A stretch of 64,000 bases of DNA from Microbacterium sp. cf046 (GTDB taxonomy: Bacteria > Actinomycetota > Actinomycetes > Actinomycetales > Microbacteriaceae), in the NCBI RefSeq assembly GCF_900114345.1, contig NZ_FOZJ01000003.1, positions 1,178,001-1,242,000 of the forward strand. The letters run 5' to 3'. Shown one piece after another: positions 33,512-41,924 of the stretch (positions within the stretch are counted from its first letter, which is position 1; each line of letters starts with the position of its first letter). The translations under genes and the position numbers were made by a program. The notes beneath the pieces are model-generated. The model was not told the origin of the DNA and searched no databases. It worked only from the letters and a program-made list of their open reading frames with translations.

Positions 33512-34366
33512 TCAGGACGGGCGCCCGCCCACCACTCCGACCGCTCGCGCGGCGACCTCGGTCCCCGCGCGGGCGGCGGCGATCGCATCCCCGTCCTCGA
33601 GCCAGCTCGCCAGGAACCCGGCGCAGAACGCGTCGCCGGCACCCGTCGGATCGACCACGACCGGCGCGGTGACCGCGGGGATGTGCGTGCCGTCGACGGT
33701 CACGCCGTCGGCGCCCATCGTCAGGACGAGAGTGGATGCCGGAACACGTGCGGCGATCTCGCTCGGCTCGGACGCACCGGCCAGCGCCGCTCCCTCGACC
33801 AGACTCGCGAACAGCACGTCGGCTCCTGCGATCACCTCGGCGAACCGCTCGGCGCCCAGCGCGTCGATGTAGGCGACCGAGCCCGGGCTCACCGACACGG
33901 TCGCACCGGCCGCCTTTGCCCGGCGCAGGAACCGCGCGAACTCGGTGCCGTCGGAGGCCGCCATCGAGTGGCCGGTGAGGTGCACGTGCCGACCGATCAG
34001 CGCGTCGGGGATCGCGTCGAAGTCCAGCTCGGCGTTCGCGCCACGGTCGGTGAGCATCGAGCGATCGGCGCCCTGCACCACCACGATGATCGCGCCGGTC
34101 GCCGTGTCGGTCGCCTGCAGGCGGGCGTCCACCCCGGGCAGAAGCGCGGTGTGGCGATCGATGTCGGCCGTGTTGACGGCACCGACGAACGTGACGTCGG
34201 CGCCGAGATCGGCCAGCCATGCGGCCGTGTTGGCCGCCGAGCCGCCCGCGACGCGGCGGATCGTGCTCACGGTGTCGGTGTCCGGCCGGATCGGACCGGT
34301 CGGGATCACGACCGTGTCGTCGATGACGTCCCCGACCACGAGGATGCCACCGCCTCGGCTGCTCAT
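33512..34366 (-). CDS. PfkB family carbohydrate kinase, probable pseudouridine kinase
   Basis: 284 residues from ATG 34366. Ribokinase-fold signatures: RRVAGGSAANTAAWLADLGADVTFVGAV near the N-terminus and the catalytic DPTGAGDAFCAGFL near the C-terminus (anion hole GAGD with base D). It starts four bases after the psuG stop, and the standard partner of PsuG is a PfkB kinase that makes pseudouridine 5'-phosphate. The pair therefore breaks pseudouridine down to uracil and ribose 5-phosphate. The kinase substrate is inferred from this context. Confidence 0.85.
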   Translation of the reverse strand: MSSRGGGILVVGDVIDDTVVIPTGPIRPDTDTVSTIRRVAGGSAANTAAWLADLGADVTFVGAVNTADIDRHTALLPGVDARLQATDTATGAIIVVVQGADRSMLTDRGANAELDFDAIPDALIGRHVHLTGHSMAASDGTEFARFLRRAKAAGATVSVSPGSVAYIDALGAERFAEVIAGADVLFASLVEGAALAGASEPSEIAARVPASTLVLTMGADGVTVDGTHIPAVTAPVVVDPTGAGDAFCAGFLASWLEDGDAIAAARAGTEVAARAVGVVGGRPS

Positions 34367-34370
34367 GCGG

Positions 34371-35279
34371 TCATGCCCGCGCGGCCCAGGCCGTGGCGAT
34401 CTCGCCGGCGACCCGCACGTTGTTTCGGGCGAGGTCCAGGTTGACCTCGAGGCTTCGGCCCCCGGACAGCTCGACGATGCGCAGGAGCAGGAACGGCGTG
34501 ACCGCCTTGCCGGTGATCCGTGCGGCATCCGCTTCGGCCAGCGCCCGGGCGAGCACTCGATCGTGCTCCTCGGCATCCCACGCCTGATCGGTCGGAACGG
34601 GGTTGGCCACCACGATGCCCTGCCGGGACCCCAGTTCGTCCTGCGCCCGCATGATCGCCGCCACCTCTACCGCGGCATCCACCCTCCAGTCGAGGGGATA
34701 GGCGCTCTCCCGCAGCCAGAAGCTCGGGAACACGCTCGTGCGGTAGCCGACCACCGGGACGCTCAGGCTCTCGAGCCGCTCGAGGGTCGCGGCGATGTCG
34801 AGCACGGACTTGACCCCGGCGCTGACGACGGTGATCGGCGTGTTCGCGAGCGTCGTCAGGTCGGCGGACTCGTCGAACGTGTCGGTCGCGCCGCGATGCA
34901 CGCCGCCCAGCCCGCCGGTGGCGAACACGCGTATGCCGGCGAGTGCGGCCAGATGCGAGGTCGCGGCGACCGTGGTGGCGGCACTCGCGCCGGCGGCGCG
35001 GATGATCGGCAGGTCGCGCACGCTCGCCTTCGCGAGGTCCTCGTCGGCGATGCGCCGCACCCCCTCGTCGTCCAGCCCGATGCGAGCGATTCCGTCCAGG
35101 ACGGCGATCGTCGCCGGGGTGACGCCCTGATCACGCAGGATGCTCTCGAACTCGCGCGCGGCCTCGAGATTGCGCGGACGAGGCAGGCCGTGCGAGATGA
35201 TCGTCGACTCGAGCGCGACGACCGGCGCGCCGCGTTCGAGCGCGGCGGAGACCTCTTCGGAGACGACGAATGCGGGCAT
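34371..35279 (-). CDS. psuG: Pseudouridine-5'-phosphate glycosidase
   Basis: 302 residues, the usual length. Family motifs include VALESTIISHGLPRP, GVTPATIAVLDGIARIGL, FATGGLGGVHRGA, VVSAGVKSVLDI and VVGYRTSVFPSFW. The lysine of AGVKSVLD is expected to form the Schiff base with the ribose. Splits pseudouridine 5'-phosphate into uracil and ribose 5-phosphate in the cytoplasm. First gene of a two-gene unit with the PfkB kinase; no nucleoside transporter gene is next to it. Confidence 0.94.
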   Translation of the reverse strand: MPAFVVSEEVSAALERGAPVVALESTIISHGLPRPRNLEAAREFESILRDQGVTPATIAVLDGIARIGLDDEGVRRIADEDLAKASVRDLPIIRAAGASAATTVAATSHLAALAGIRVFATGGLGGVHRGATDTFDESADLTTLANTPITVVSAGVKSVLDIAATLERLESLSVPVVGYRTSVFPSFWLRESAYPLDWRVDAAVEVAAIMRAQDELGSRQGIVVANPVPTDQAWDAEEHDRVLARALAEADAARITGKAVTPFLLLRIVELSGGRSLEVNLDLARNNVRVAGEIATAWAARA

Positions 35280-35308
35280 GCGACCATCCTCGCATCGCCG
35301 TCGTCGGC

Positions 35309-35342
35309 CCCGAGTCCGTCGAAGGCTCGGCGTGGAGTCGGG
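35309..35342 (-). terminator. Possible hairpin after the Lsr2 gene
   Basis: CCCGAGTCC (35309-35317) and GGAGTCGGG (35334-35342) pair at eight of nine positions, ending right at the Lsr2 stop. Stem is short and no T-run is present. Confidence 0.35.
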
Positions 35343-35690
35343 TCAGTGCGCCGCTTCGTAGGCGTCGATGACGGATGCCGGAACCCGGCCGCGCTCGGAC
35401 ACGTGGTAGCCGTTGTCCCTGGCCCACGCGCGGATCGCGCTGTAGTCCTGCTGCCCCGGCCGTCGGCGCTTGCGATTCGACTCGCCGGAGGCGCCTCGGG
35501 ATGACGAGATCGAGCGGGCGGCTGAGACGTACGGCGCGAAGGCATCGCGCAGCGCTGCGGCGTTCCCGTCGGTCAGATCGATCTCGTACGCGGTGCCGTC
35601 GAGCGAGAACAGGACTGTCTCGCCCTCGCCGACTTCCAGGACGGTGCCGTCGAGGTCATCGACGAGCTGATGGACGATTCTTCGGGCCAT
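35343..35690 (-). CDS. Lsr2 family nucleoid-associated protein
   Basis: 115 residues starting MARRIVHQLVDDLDG, the standard Lsr2 opening. The N-terminal dimerisation part includes TVLFSLDGTAYEIDLTDGNAAALRDAFAPYV; the C-terminal DNA-binding part is IRAWARDNGYHVSERGRVPASVIDAYEAAH with the RGR minor-groove clamp. Lsr2 is the actinobacterial H-NS counterpart that silences AT-rich, often foreign, DNA. Start confirmed by a leaderless -10 box. The linker is Ser/Arg-rich, as usual. Confidence 0.95.
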   Translation of the reverse strand: MARRIVHQLVDDLDGTVLEVGEGETVLFSLDGTAYEIDLTDGNAAALRDAFAPYVSAARSISSSRGASGESNRKRRRPGQQDYSAIRAWARDNGYHVSERGRVPASVIDAYEAAH

Positions 35691-35696
35691 GCCGCA

Positions 35697-35702
35697 ACCA
35701 TA
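35697..35702 (-). promoter_or_regulatory. Candidate leaderless -10 box (TATGGT on minus strand)
   Basis: TATGGT six bases before the Lsr2 ATG at 35690. Confidence 0.5.
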
Positions 35703-35722
35703 CTCAGCGGCCCGGCGCGGTG

Positions 35723-36580
35723 CTACGGGAGCAGGCCGGCCCGACGTGCCCTGGCAACGGCGGCGTGACGGGTGGAGGCATCGAGCTTCGCCATCGCGGC
35801 CTGCAGATACGACTTGACGGTCAGTTCCTTCAGCGACAGCGTGACCGCGATCTCGGCGTTCGTCGCGCCCAGGGCGGCGCACGCGAGCACGTCGACCTCC
35901 CTCGGAGACAGGCGGACGCGGACGTCGCGCGCTGTCGCCCCGCCGTCGTGCGAGAGTGCGGCGATGCGCTCCTCGAGCTTGGCCAGGCGGCCGCGCACCG
36001 CCGGGTCGTCGACCGTCGCGGCGATGCTGCGCAGTTCGGCGTAGGTCTCGCGAAGCTCCTCGCGCGCTGCGGTGGGCAGGGCGGAGGTGGTGACCGGCGG
36101 CGGCATCACCGCGAGCCGACGCTCGACCTCCTCGCGCACGCGCAGCTCGGTTCCGAGGTCGCTCGCGATTCCGAATGCGGGGCGCGTGACCACGTCGCCG
36201 ATCGGCGACCGCGACCACGACCCGCAGTAGAGCACTCCGCGCGCATCGCCGCGCACGAGCACCGGCACAGCGAAGAGCGTCGAGATGCCCTCGCCGAGCA
36301 CGGCCCTGTCGTAGTCGTGGGTGATGCTGCGTGACGATCGGTAGTCGACCGCGAGCCGCGGGCGCTTCTCGACGAGCGCACGGCCGCCGAGTCCGCGGGC
36401 GGCCTCGACGACCAGACCGTCGAGGCTCCGGGTGCGCGTGCCGACGACCGAGGTGACGTGCACTGCTCCGTCGTGCTCGAGTCCGCCGAACGCGACCGGG
36501 AAGCTCGTGCGCCGCGCAAGCTCGCCCACCGCGCGAGCCACCAGCTGCTCGTCGGTTTCGGTGCCGGACTGTGCGATCAC
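35723..36580 (-). CDS. LuxR-type regulator with GAF-like sensor domain
   Basis: 285 residues from GTG 36580, preceded by AGGTGG. A GAF-like domain fills the N-terminal half (TSFPVAFGGLEHDGAVHVTSVVG, LVVEAARGLGGRALVEKRPRL, STLFAVPVLVRGDARGVLYC). A short helical linker leads to the LuxR HTH: LSPREVDVLACAALGATNAEIAVTLSLKELTVKSYLQAAMAKL. No receiver domain or phosphorylation site, so it senses a small molecule or redox state directly. Homologues often control catabolic genes, but no such operon adjoins here. An in-frame upstream ATG would add 53 unlikely residues. Confidence 0.85.
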   Translation of the reverse strand: MIAQSGTETDEQLVARAVGELARRTSFPVAFGGLEHDGAVHVTSVVGTRTRSLDGLVVEAARGLGGRALVEKRPRLAVDYRSSRSITHDYDRAVLGEGISTLFAVPVLVRGDARGVLYCGSWSRSPIGDVVTRPAFGIASDLGTELRVREEVERRLAVMPPPVTTSALPTAAREELRETYAELRSIAATVDDPAVRGRLAKLEERIAALSHDGGATARDVRVRLSPREVDVLACAALGATNAEIAVTLSLKELTVKSYLQAAMAKLDASTRHAAVARARRAGLLP

Positions 36581-36748
36581 GCACCACCTGCTTCGGGATG
36601 TCGGCGGCGTCGCCGGATTCGTAGCGTCGACCCTACCATCCGGACTTCCGCGCTCGACGGGCGCGGAACAGCCGCCGAAGCCTCGGCTGCGGCATCCGGA
36701 TTCGCGGCCCCGAGGCGATGCCCCGGGGCCGCGCGGCACGCGAGCGGC

Positions 36749-37273
36749 CTACTCGCTCGCGGCCCGTTCGAGATCCAGCAGGAAGGCCTTGTCTTCGGGG
36801 TGGCCACCGTACTCGCCGATCGATCCGTCCGCCCGGACGACACGGTGCACGGGGACCACGATCGAGAACGGAGTGGTCGCGCAGGCCGTGCCGACCGCGC
36901 GCGCCGCGCGCGGACTGCCGGCCGTCGCGGCGACCTCGCCGTAGCCGGCGGTCTCGCCATACGGGATCTCACGGACGGCCTCGAGCGCTGCACGGGTGAA
37001 TCCGCGGACCAGCCGCCAGTCGAGGGGGACGTCGAACTCCTGCCGCTCGCCGGCGAAGTACTCGTCGAGCTGCTCAGCGGCGACGCTCGCGACGGCGTCG
37101 TCATCCGCGTGATCCGGGATGCTGCGCAGCACACGGGAAAGGCGCTCCAGCTCGTCCTCGAGCGGGGCGCGCAGCGGATGAAGGGAGACGATCCCTTCGT
37201 CGGACGTGACGATCAGGACCTCGCCGACCGGGGAGGGGTGCAGACGGAAGCGGGTGTGCAGCGGAGCGGTCAT
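36749..37273 (-). CDS. Ogt-like methylguanine-DNA methyltransferase without the catalytic cysteine
   Basis: 174 residues from ATG 37273, full length for Ogt/MGMT proteins. N-terminal domain (HPSPVGEVLIVTSDEGIVSL), arginine-finger HTH region (GETAGYGEVAATAGSPRAARAVGTA) and C-terminal VHRVVRADGSIGEYGG are present. The active site normally reads PCHRV, but here it is P-V142-H-R-V (codon GTG at 36848-36850, minus strand), so alkyl transfer to this site is impossible. ATL proteins, which bind alkylguanine without repairing it, have tryptophan there. It may be an ATL-like lesion sensor. Another cysteine (TACATTP) lies nine residues earlier. Confidence 0.85.
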   Translation of the reverse strand: MTAPLHTRFRLHPSPVGEVLIVTSDEGIVSLHPLRAPLEDELERLSRVLRSIPDHADDDAVASVAAEQLDEYFAGERQEFDVPLDWRLVRGFTRAALEAVREIPYGETAGYGEVAATAGSPRAARAVGTACATTPFSIVVPVHRVVRADGSIGEYGGHPEDKAFLLDLERAASE

Positions 37274-37456
37274 GCGACCATCCTGTCCCGCCCGCGAGCG
37301 CCTGAGCGCGGCGACCTCCGGCCGGGGGATGGCGAACACGGCAGGACGGCTGGGGAGGAGTGGAGCGTGAACGGCGGGAACGGGCCTGATCAGCGGGCGT
37401 GTCGTCCAATCCGGCGAAACTCGGGGAGGCTTCCGGGAGCACGCGGGGTCGCCGCT

Positions 37457-37462
37457 TAGGGT
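37457..37462 (+). promoter_or_regulatory. Candidate leaderless -10 box TAGGGT
   Basis: TAGGGT six bases before GTG 37469; supports that GTG as the start of the 1243-residue gene. Confidence 0.5.
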
Positions 37463-37468
37463 GGCCGT

Positions 37469-40400
37469 GTGTGGCGATCAGAAGGCAGCGCCGTTATCGG
37501 CGCAGAGGACGATGCGCCGTCCGTGACCCCGGGCGATCTCGGACTCTCCGAACCGGGAGTGACCGTGATCCATGTCGCCGAGCCGGAGCGGGAGCGCATC
37601 CGCACCCTGTCCGCCGAGCTGGGCGGCCCATCGAGCCTGTTGCACTTCGACGACGCGAACAACGGCGGCATCGAGATCACCAAGGCGCACCCGGGCAGTC
37701 TGCCGCAGTTCATCACCGGACGCTCCACGCTCCTGTCCAACCTGTTCCGCGATGAGGTGGCGCTCCGCAACGCGCGGCTGGCGGCCGAGCGGATCACGGC
37801 GAAGAACGTCGAGCTGCGCACGGCCCGTGGCATCGAGCCGGTCAACCTCGCCGTCGGTCTCGCCTCGTGGCGGATCGGCGGACTCGCATGCTCGGCACCG
37901 GTGCTGCTGCGCCCGCTCGGCATCCGTCGTCATCACTCCGACTTCGAGCTCAAGCTGCACGGCTCGTTCACGGTGAACCCCGAGTTCGTCCGCGCCGCGC
38001 GCACCCACTTCGGGATCGAGCTGGACGGGCAGGCGCTCGCTGCGCTGGCGTACGACGGCGGGGTCTTCAAGCCGCAGCCCGTGATCGACCATCTGCGCGC
38101 GCTGACCGCCTCGATCGACACCTTCACCGTCCATCCGCGTCTGGTCGTATCGACGTTCGCCGATGTCGGCGCGGCGATGGCGCGGGATGCCGCCGACCTC
38201 GACCACCCCGTCCTCAACGCGCTCGCCGGGCACGCGGATGACCGGGAGACCCTCTCGATCCGCCGTGACGAACCCGTCGTGCCGAGCCCGGACGAGCGCG
38301 CGCCGGCGTCGGACACGCTTCTGCTCGACGCGGATGCCGAGCAGGAAGGCGTGCTCGCCCGGATCACCGCCGGCCACTCGCTCGCGGTGCACACGCTGCC
38401 GGGCACCGGCGGCACGCAGACCGTCATCAACGCGGTCGGCGCCCTCGTGCGCGACGGCAAGCGAGTGCTCGTGGTGAGCGCGCGCCGCTCGACCCTCGAG
38501 GGCGTGCGTCATCGCCTCACCGGCATCGGACTGCCGGGGCTCGCGGTGTCGCCGCGCGACCTCCAGCGCGATCTGATCCGCGCGATCGGCCGCAACGAGA
38601 AGGCCGAGCAGCCGAAGGTCGGCGAGGTCGACGATGCGCTCGTGCGCCTCCGCGGAGTCCTGCGCGACTACCGGTCGGCTGTGACTGTGCGGCATCCATC
38701 CCTCGGCGTCTCGGTGCTCGACGTGCTGCGCCGGCTCGCCGAGCTCGCGAGCCACACGCCCACCCCGACCGCCGCGGCGCGCTTCGACCTCGATGTGCTC
38801 ACTGCGCTCGCACCCGCACGCGAGAAGGCCGCGGCAGCGCTCGGCGCGGCCGCCCGACTGGGCGAGTTCCGCTTCGGTCCCGACGACTCGCCGTGGTACG
38901 GCGTGTCGTTCTCGACCACGACCGCTGCCCGCTCCGCGCACGGCCTCGCCGGCAAGCTGCACAGGCAGGACGTGCCGAACCTGCTCGAGCGTGGCTACGA
39001 GCTGATCGCGCAGACGCGTATGCGGCCATTCCAGACGATCTCCGAGCTGGGCACCTACCTCAAGCTGCTGCAGGGCATCCGCGATTCGCTGGACCGGTTC
39101 AGCCCGACTGTGTTCGAGCGCCCCCTCGGCGAGCTGATCCAGGCCCACGGGCCGCGACGCGACGCGCCGGCGATGAACGGATCGCAGCGGCGGAGGCTGC
39201 GTCGCCTGTCCCGCGAGTACGTGCGGCCCGGCGTGCACATCGCCGACATGCACGAGGCGCTCGTGCGCGTGCAGCAGCAGCGCACCGAATGGCAGCGGTT
39301 CGTCGATGCCGGTGTGATCCCGGCCGTGCCGCTCGGCCTGTCCGACGTCCACGTCGGGTGGCAGCGGGTCGACGCGGAGCTGAACGAACTCGACGCGATC
39401 GTGGGCCGCAGCGGCGCCGACCGACTCGCCTCGCTCCCGGTCGCGCAGCTCGTGCGGACGCTTGCCGGACTCGCGGCGGACTCCGACGTGTTCGACAACC
39501 TCGTCGAGCGCGCCACTTTGCGCACGCAGCTCGCGGCGCTCGGACTCGAGCCGCTCCTGGCCGAGCTGTCGGTCCGCCACGTGCCCGAGGAGTACGTGGG
39601 CGCGGAGCTCGAATACGCTTGGTGGCAGTCCGCGCTCGAGCACCTGCTGCGCAGCGACCGGGCGCTGCTCGGAGCGAACACGGCGGTGGTGGACCGCCTC
39701 GAGCGCGACTTCCGTCTGGTCGATGAGGCGCATGCCGCGGCATCCGGCCCGCTGCTGGCGGCTCAGCTGGCCACGCAGTGGCGCATCGGCATCGTCGACG
39801 AGGCGGCCGAGGCGGCCGCGCTCAAGCGCTCGCTCAAGAACGGCGGCGCAACGCCCGCGGACCTCGTCGAGGTCGCCCCGACGCTGCTGCGCACGCTCGC
39901 ACCCGTGTGGCTCGCATCACCCTACGACGTGCCCTCGATCCCCGATGTGCTCGCGTTCGACGTCGTGATCATCGCGGATGCCGCGGCCCTGTGCCTGGCC
40001 GAAGCCGCGCCGGCACTGCGGCGAGCGCGTCAGGTGGTCGTGTTCGGCGATCCCGTGACGCAGAAGCCCACGCCGTTCCGCATCGCCGCGGGACTGCCGC
40101 CTGAGGACGCCGCGGTCGAGGAGTCCTTCGCCGAGCCCTTCGACGAGGTCAGCGTCTTCGAGCGCCTCGCCGAGCTCTTCCCGGTGACGACGCTCACCCG
40201 CAGCTATCGCGCCGGCGGAGAGGACCTCGCCGAGCTCGTCAACGACGCCTTCTACGGCGGGGAGCTGGTATCGCTGCCGTGGGCGGGCTCCTACCTGGGC
40301 CGTGGCAGTCTGAGCGTCGACTACGTCGAAGGCGGCACGGGTGCGCCCGACCCGGTGACGGGCGCGGTGGAGAGCCCGGATGCCGAGGTGCAGCGGGTCG

Positions 40401-41200
40401 TGACGCTCGTGGTCGAGCACGCGGTGAACCGGGGATCCGAGTCGCTCATGGTCGTCACTGCGAGCGCCAAGCACGCCGAACGCGTGCGGGCCGCGGTCGA
40501 GGCGGCCTTCGCGGGCCGGTCCGATGTCGCGGACTTCGTCTCGCGCGACACCGCCGAGCCGCTCGCGGTGCTGACCCTCGAGGAGTCTGTCGCTGAGAGC
40601 CGAGACCGCGTGATCTTCTCGCTCGGCTTCGGGCTCACCAAGCACGGCCGCGTCCTCAGCGACTTCGGCGACCTGTCCACCCCCGACGGCGAGCGACTGC
40701 TCACGGTCGGGATGACGCGCGCGCGACGCTCGATGGTGATCGTCTCCTCGATCCGCCCGTCGGCCTTCGACGACGGCCGGCTCGAGCACGGTGCCGCGAC
40801 CCTCATGAGCATCCTCGGCGGAATCGCGTCACGGGCGCGCGATGCCCGGCTCGAAGACCTCGCCGATCCGCTCACCCTGGCCCTCGCACGCGAACTGCGC
40901 CGGCTCGGCGTCTCGGTCGACGTGCATTACCGCGGACTGCTGCCGCTGGTCGCCCAGTACGACGGGCGGGCGGTGGTGGCCGAGAGCGATCCCGAGACGA
41001 TCGGCGAGTCGCTGCGCGAATCGCTGCGGCTGCGCCCCCAGATCCTCCGCCGGCTCGGATGGCACTACGTGCGCGTGCACTCGTTCGACCTGTACAGCGA
41101 CCCCGCCGCCGTGGCGGCGCGGATCGCGGCGATGCTCGGCGTTCCGCCGGAGGCGCCCACGGCCGACACCGAGACGCAGCCGATCGATGTCATCGAGTAA
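37469..41200 (+). CDS. Large SF1-helicase/nuclease-like protein with degenerate ATPase motifs
   Basis: 1243 residues. The layout is that of DUF4011/AAA_12-type SF1 helicases with a C-terminal REase_MTES_1575-like domain. Walker A at 311-318 reads PGTGGTQT: the lysine is replaced by G315. The Walker B position reads DVVIIADAAA (831-840) instead of DVVIFDEAS, so the DE pair is lost. Later helicase-like parts remain: TLTRSYRAGGEDLAELVNDAFY and TVGMTRARRSMVIVSS. The C-terminal part (LPLVAQYDGRAVVAESDPE, then RLGWHYVRVHSFDLYSDP) resembles the nuclease domain. The frame is open throughout, so it is not a pseudogene. ATP hydrolysis looks unlikely; a DNA-binding or scaffold role is possible. Confidence 0.75.
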   Translation: MWRSEGSAVIGAEDDAPSVTPGDLGLSEPGVTVIHVAEPERERIRTLSAELGGPSSLLHFDDANNGGIEITKAHPGSLPQFITGRSTLLSNLFRDEVALRNARLAAERITAKNVELRTARGIEPVNLAVGLASWRIGGLACSAPVLLRPLGIRRHHSDFELKLHGSFTVNPEFVRAARTHFGIELDGQALAALAYDGGVFKPQPVIDHLRALTASIDTFTVHPRLVVSTFADVGAAMARDAADLDHPVLNALAGHADDRETLSIRRDEPVVPSPDERAPASDTLLLDADAEQEGVLARITAGHSLAVHTLPGTGGTQTVINAVGALVRDGKRVLVVSARRSTLEGVRHRLTGIGLPGLAVSPRDLQRDLIRAIGRNEKAEQPKVGEVDDALVRLRGVLRDYRSAVTVRHPSLGVSVLDVLRRLAELASHTPTPTAAARFDLDVLTALAPAREKAAAALGAAARLGEFRFGPDDSPWYGVSFSTTTAARSAHGLAGKLHRQDVPNLLERGYELIAQTRMRPFQTISELGTYLKLLQGIRDSLDRFSPTVFERPLGELIQAHGPRRDAPAMNGSQRRRLRRLSREYVRPGVHIADMHEALVRVQQQRTEWQRFVDAGVIPAVPLGLSDVHVGWQRVDAELNELDAIVGRSGADRLASLPVAQLVRTLAGLAADSDVFDNLVERATLRTQLAALGLEPLLAELSVRHVPEEYVGAELEYAWWQSALEHLLRSDRALLGANTAVVDRLERDFRLVDEAHAAASGPLLAAQLATQWRIGIVDEAAEAAALKRSLKNGGATPADLVEVAPTLLRTLAPVWLASPYDVPSIPDVLAFDVVIIADAAALCLAEAAPALRRARQVVVFGDPVTQKPTPFRIAAGLPPEDAAVEESFAEPFDEVSVFERLAELFPVTTLTRSYRAGGEDLAELVNDAFYGGELVSLPWAGSYLGRGSLSVDYVEGGTGAPDPVTGAVESPDAEVQRVVTLVVEHAVNRGSESLMVVTASAKHAERVRAAVEAAFAGRSDVADFVSRDTAEPLAVLTLEESVAESRDRVIFSLGFGLTKHGRVLSDFGDLSTPDGERLLTVGMTRARRSMVIVSSIRPSAFDDGRLEHGAATLMSILGGIASRARDARLEDLADPLTLALARELRRLGVSVDVHYRGLLPLVAQYDGRAVVAESDPETIGESLRESLRLRPQILRRLGWHYVRVHSFDLYSDPAAVAARIAAMLGVPPEAPTADTETQPIDVIE

Positions 41201-41372
41201 GCGGCAGCGGATCGAGCGGGTGCCCGGGTCACGTCGCGTGAAGCTCACGCCCGCTCCCGGAACGTCGGAAGAGCCCACCGAGGCGGATGCCGAAGCCGCG
41301 GCAGTTGATCCGCCGCCCGCCGGCGGGCCGAACGACGACCGCATGCGGCAGGACGTCCCCCCGCATTATTGA
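41187..41372 (+). CDS. Short overlapping gene, 61-residue polar protein
   Basis: 61 residues starting MSSSKRQRIERVPGSRR, overlapping the last 14 bases of the helicase-like gene in another frame. The N-terminal third is basic (DNA- or RNA-binding-like), the rest acidic and Pro-rich with a PPPAGGPNDDRMRQDVPPHY end. G/C third positions and the overlap fit translational coupling. I recognise no family. Its stop (TGA 41370-41372) lies at the edge of a repeat. Confidence 0.55.
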   Translation: MSSSKRQRIERVPGSRRVKLTPAPGTSEEPTEADAEAAAVDPPPAGGPNDDRMRQDVPPHY

Positions 41373-41460
41373 CACGAGCGAACTCAATGCGAGCGCAGCG
41401 AGCGTTGAGTCCGCTGCGTGTCAAGATCGAGTAGCGAGCGCCAGCGAGCGTATCGAGATC
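41371..41460. repeat. Dispersed-type palindromic repeat block
   Basis: A hairpin with arms GACACGAGCGAACTCAA (41371-41387) and TTGAGTCCGCTGCGTGTC (41405-41422) encloses GCGAGCGCAGCGAG, the same core as in the repeat at 215-313. Directly after it, 41425-41460 holds AGCGAGCGCCAGCGAGCG between GATCGAGTA and TATCGAGATC. It fills the gap between two facing genes and may work as a bidirectional terminator. Confidence 0.65.
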
Positions 41461-41476
41461 TCGGCTTCCCACGACG

Positions 41477-41890
41477 TCAGGCCTTGGGCTGACTCGCCAG
41501 CAGATCGCGGATCTGCAGCAGGAGCTCCTGCTCCGTCGGCAGCTCTGAGGCCTCTTCTTCGACGATGCCCGCCTTGGCGGCGGCACGTTCCTTGACCCGG
41601 TTCATCGGGTAGACGAACACGAAGTAGACCACGACCGCGACCGCGAGGAAGTTGATGATCGCGCCGAGGATCGCCCCGAACGCGAAGACGACCTCGTTGC
41701 CGGTCAGGCCGGTGACCGTCCAGACGATGCTGTCGAGGCTGTCGGCCTGGAAGATCAGCGCGATGAGGGGGTTGATGATCCCCGCCACGATCGCGTTGAC
41801 GATCAGGGTGAACGCTGCGCCGATGACGACTGCGACCGCGAGATCGATGACGTTCCCGCGGAGGATGAATTCCTTGAAGCCCTTGATCAC
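41477..41890 (-). CDS. mscL: Large-conductance mechanosensitive channel
   Basis: 137 residues from GTG 41890 (read as Met): KGFKEFILRGNVIDLAVAVVIGAAFTLIVNAIV is the amphipathic N-terminus and pore helix TM1. TM2 is FGAILGAIINFLAVAVVVYFVFVYPMN, and a cytoplasmic helix ends LLLQIRDLLASQ. It forms a homopentameric pore that opens under membrane tension as an osmotic safety valve. The GTG start lies just before the family's conserved opening; an upstream ATG falls inside the FmdB-type gene. Confidence 0.95.
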   Translation of the reverse strand: MIKGFKEFILRGNVIDLAVAVVIGAAFTLIVNAIVAGIINPLIALIFQADSLDSIVWTVTGLTGNEVVFAFGAILGAIINFLAVAVVVYFVFVYPMNRVKERAAAKAGIVEEEASELPTEQELLLQIRDLLASQPKA

Positions 41891-41924
41891 GTGATGCTCC
41901 TCACCTGTCGCCGGCTTCCGCCGG

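Noticed and set aside
37478..39733. 751-codon minus-strand frame opposite the helicase-like gene
   Set aside because: No recognisable domain and typical shadow composition. The plus-strand frame has helicase-family motifs.
37469..41200. Helicase-like gene as a pseudogene
   Set aside because: No stop or frameshift over 1243 codons and normal codon bias; only active-site residues differ.
41371..41460. CRISPR-like short repeats
   Set aside because: The repeats are palindromic, unequal and without regular spacers; no cas gene is in the window.
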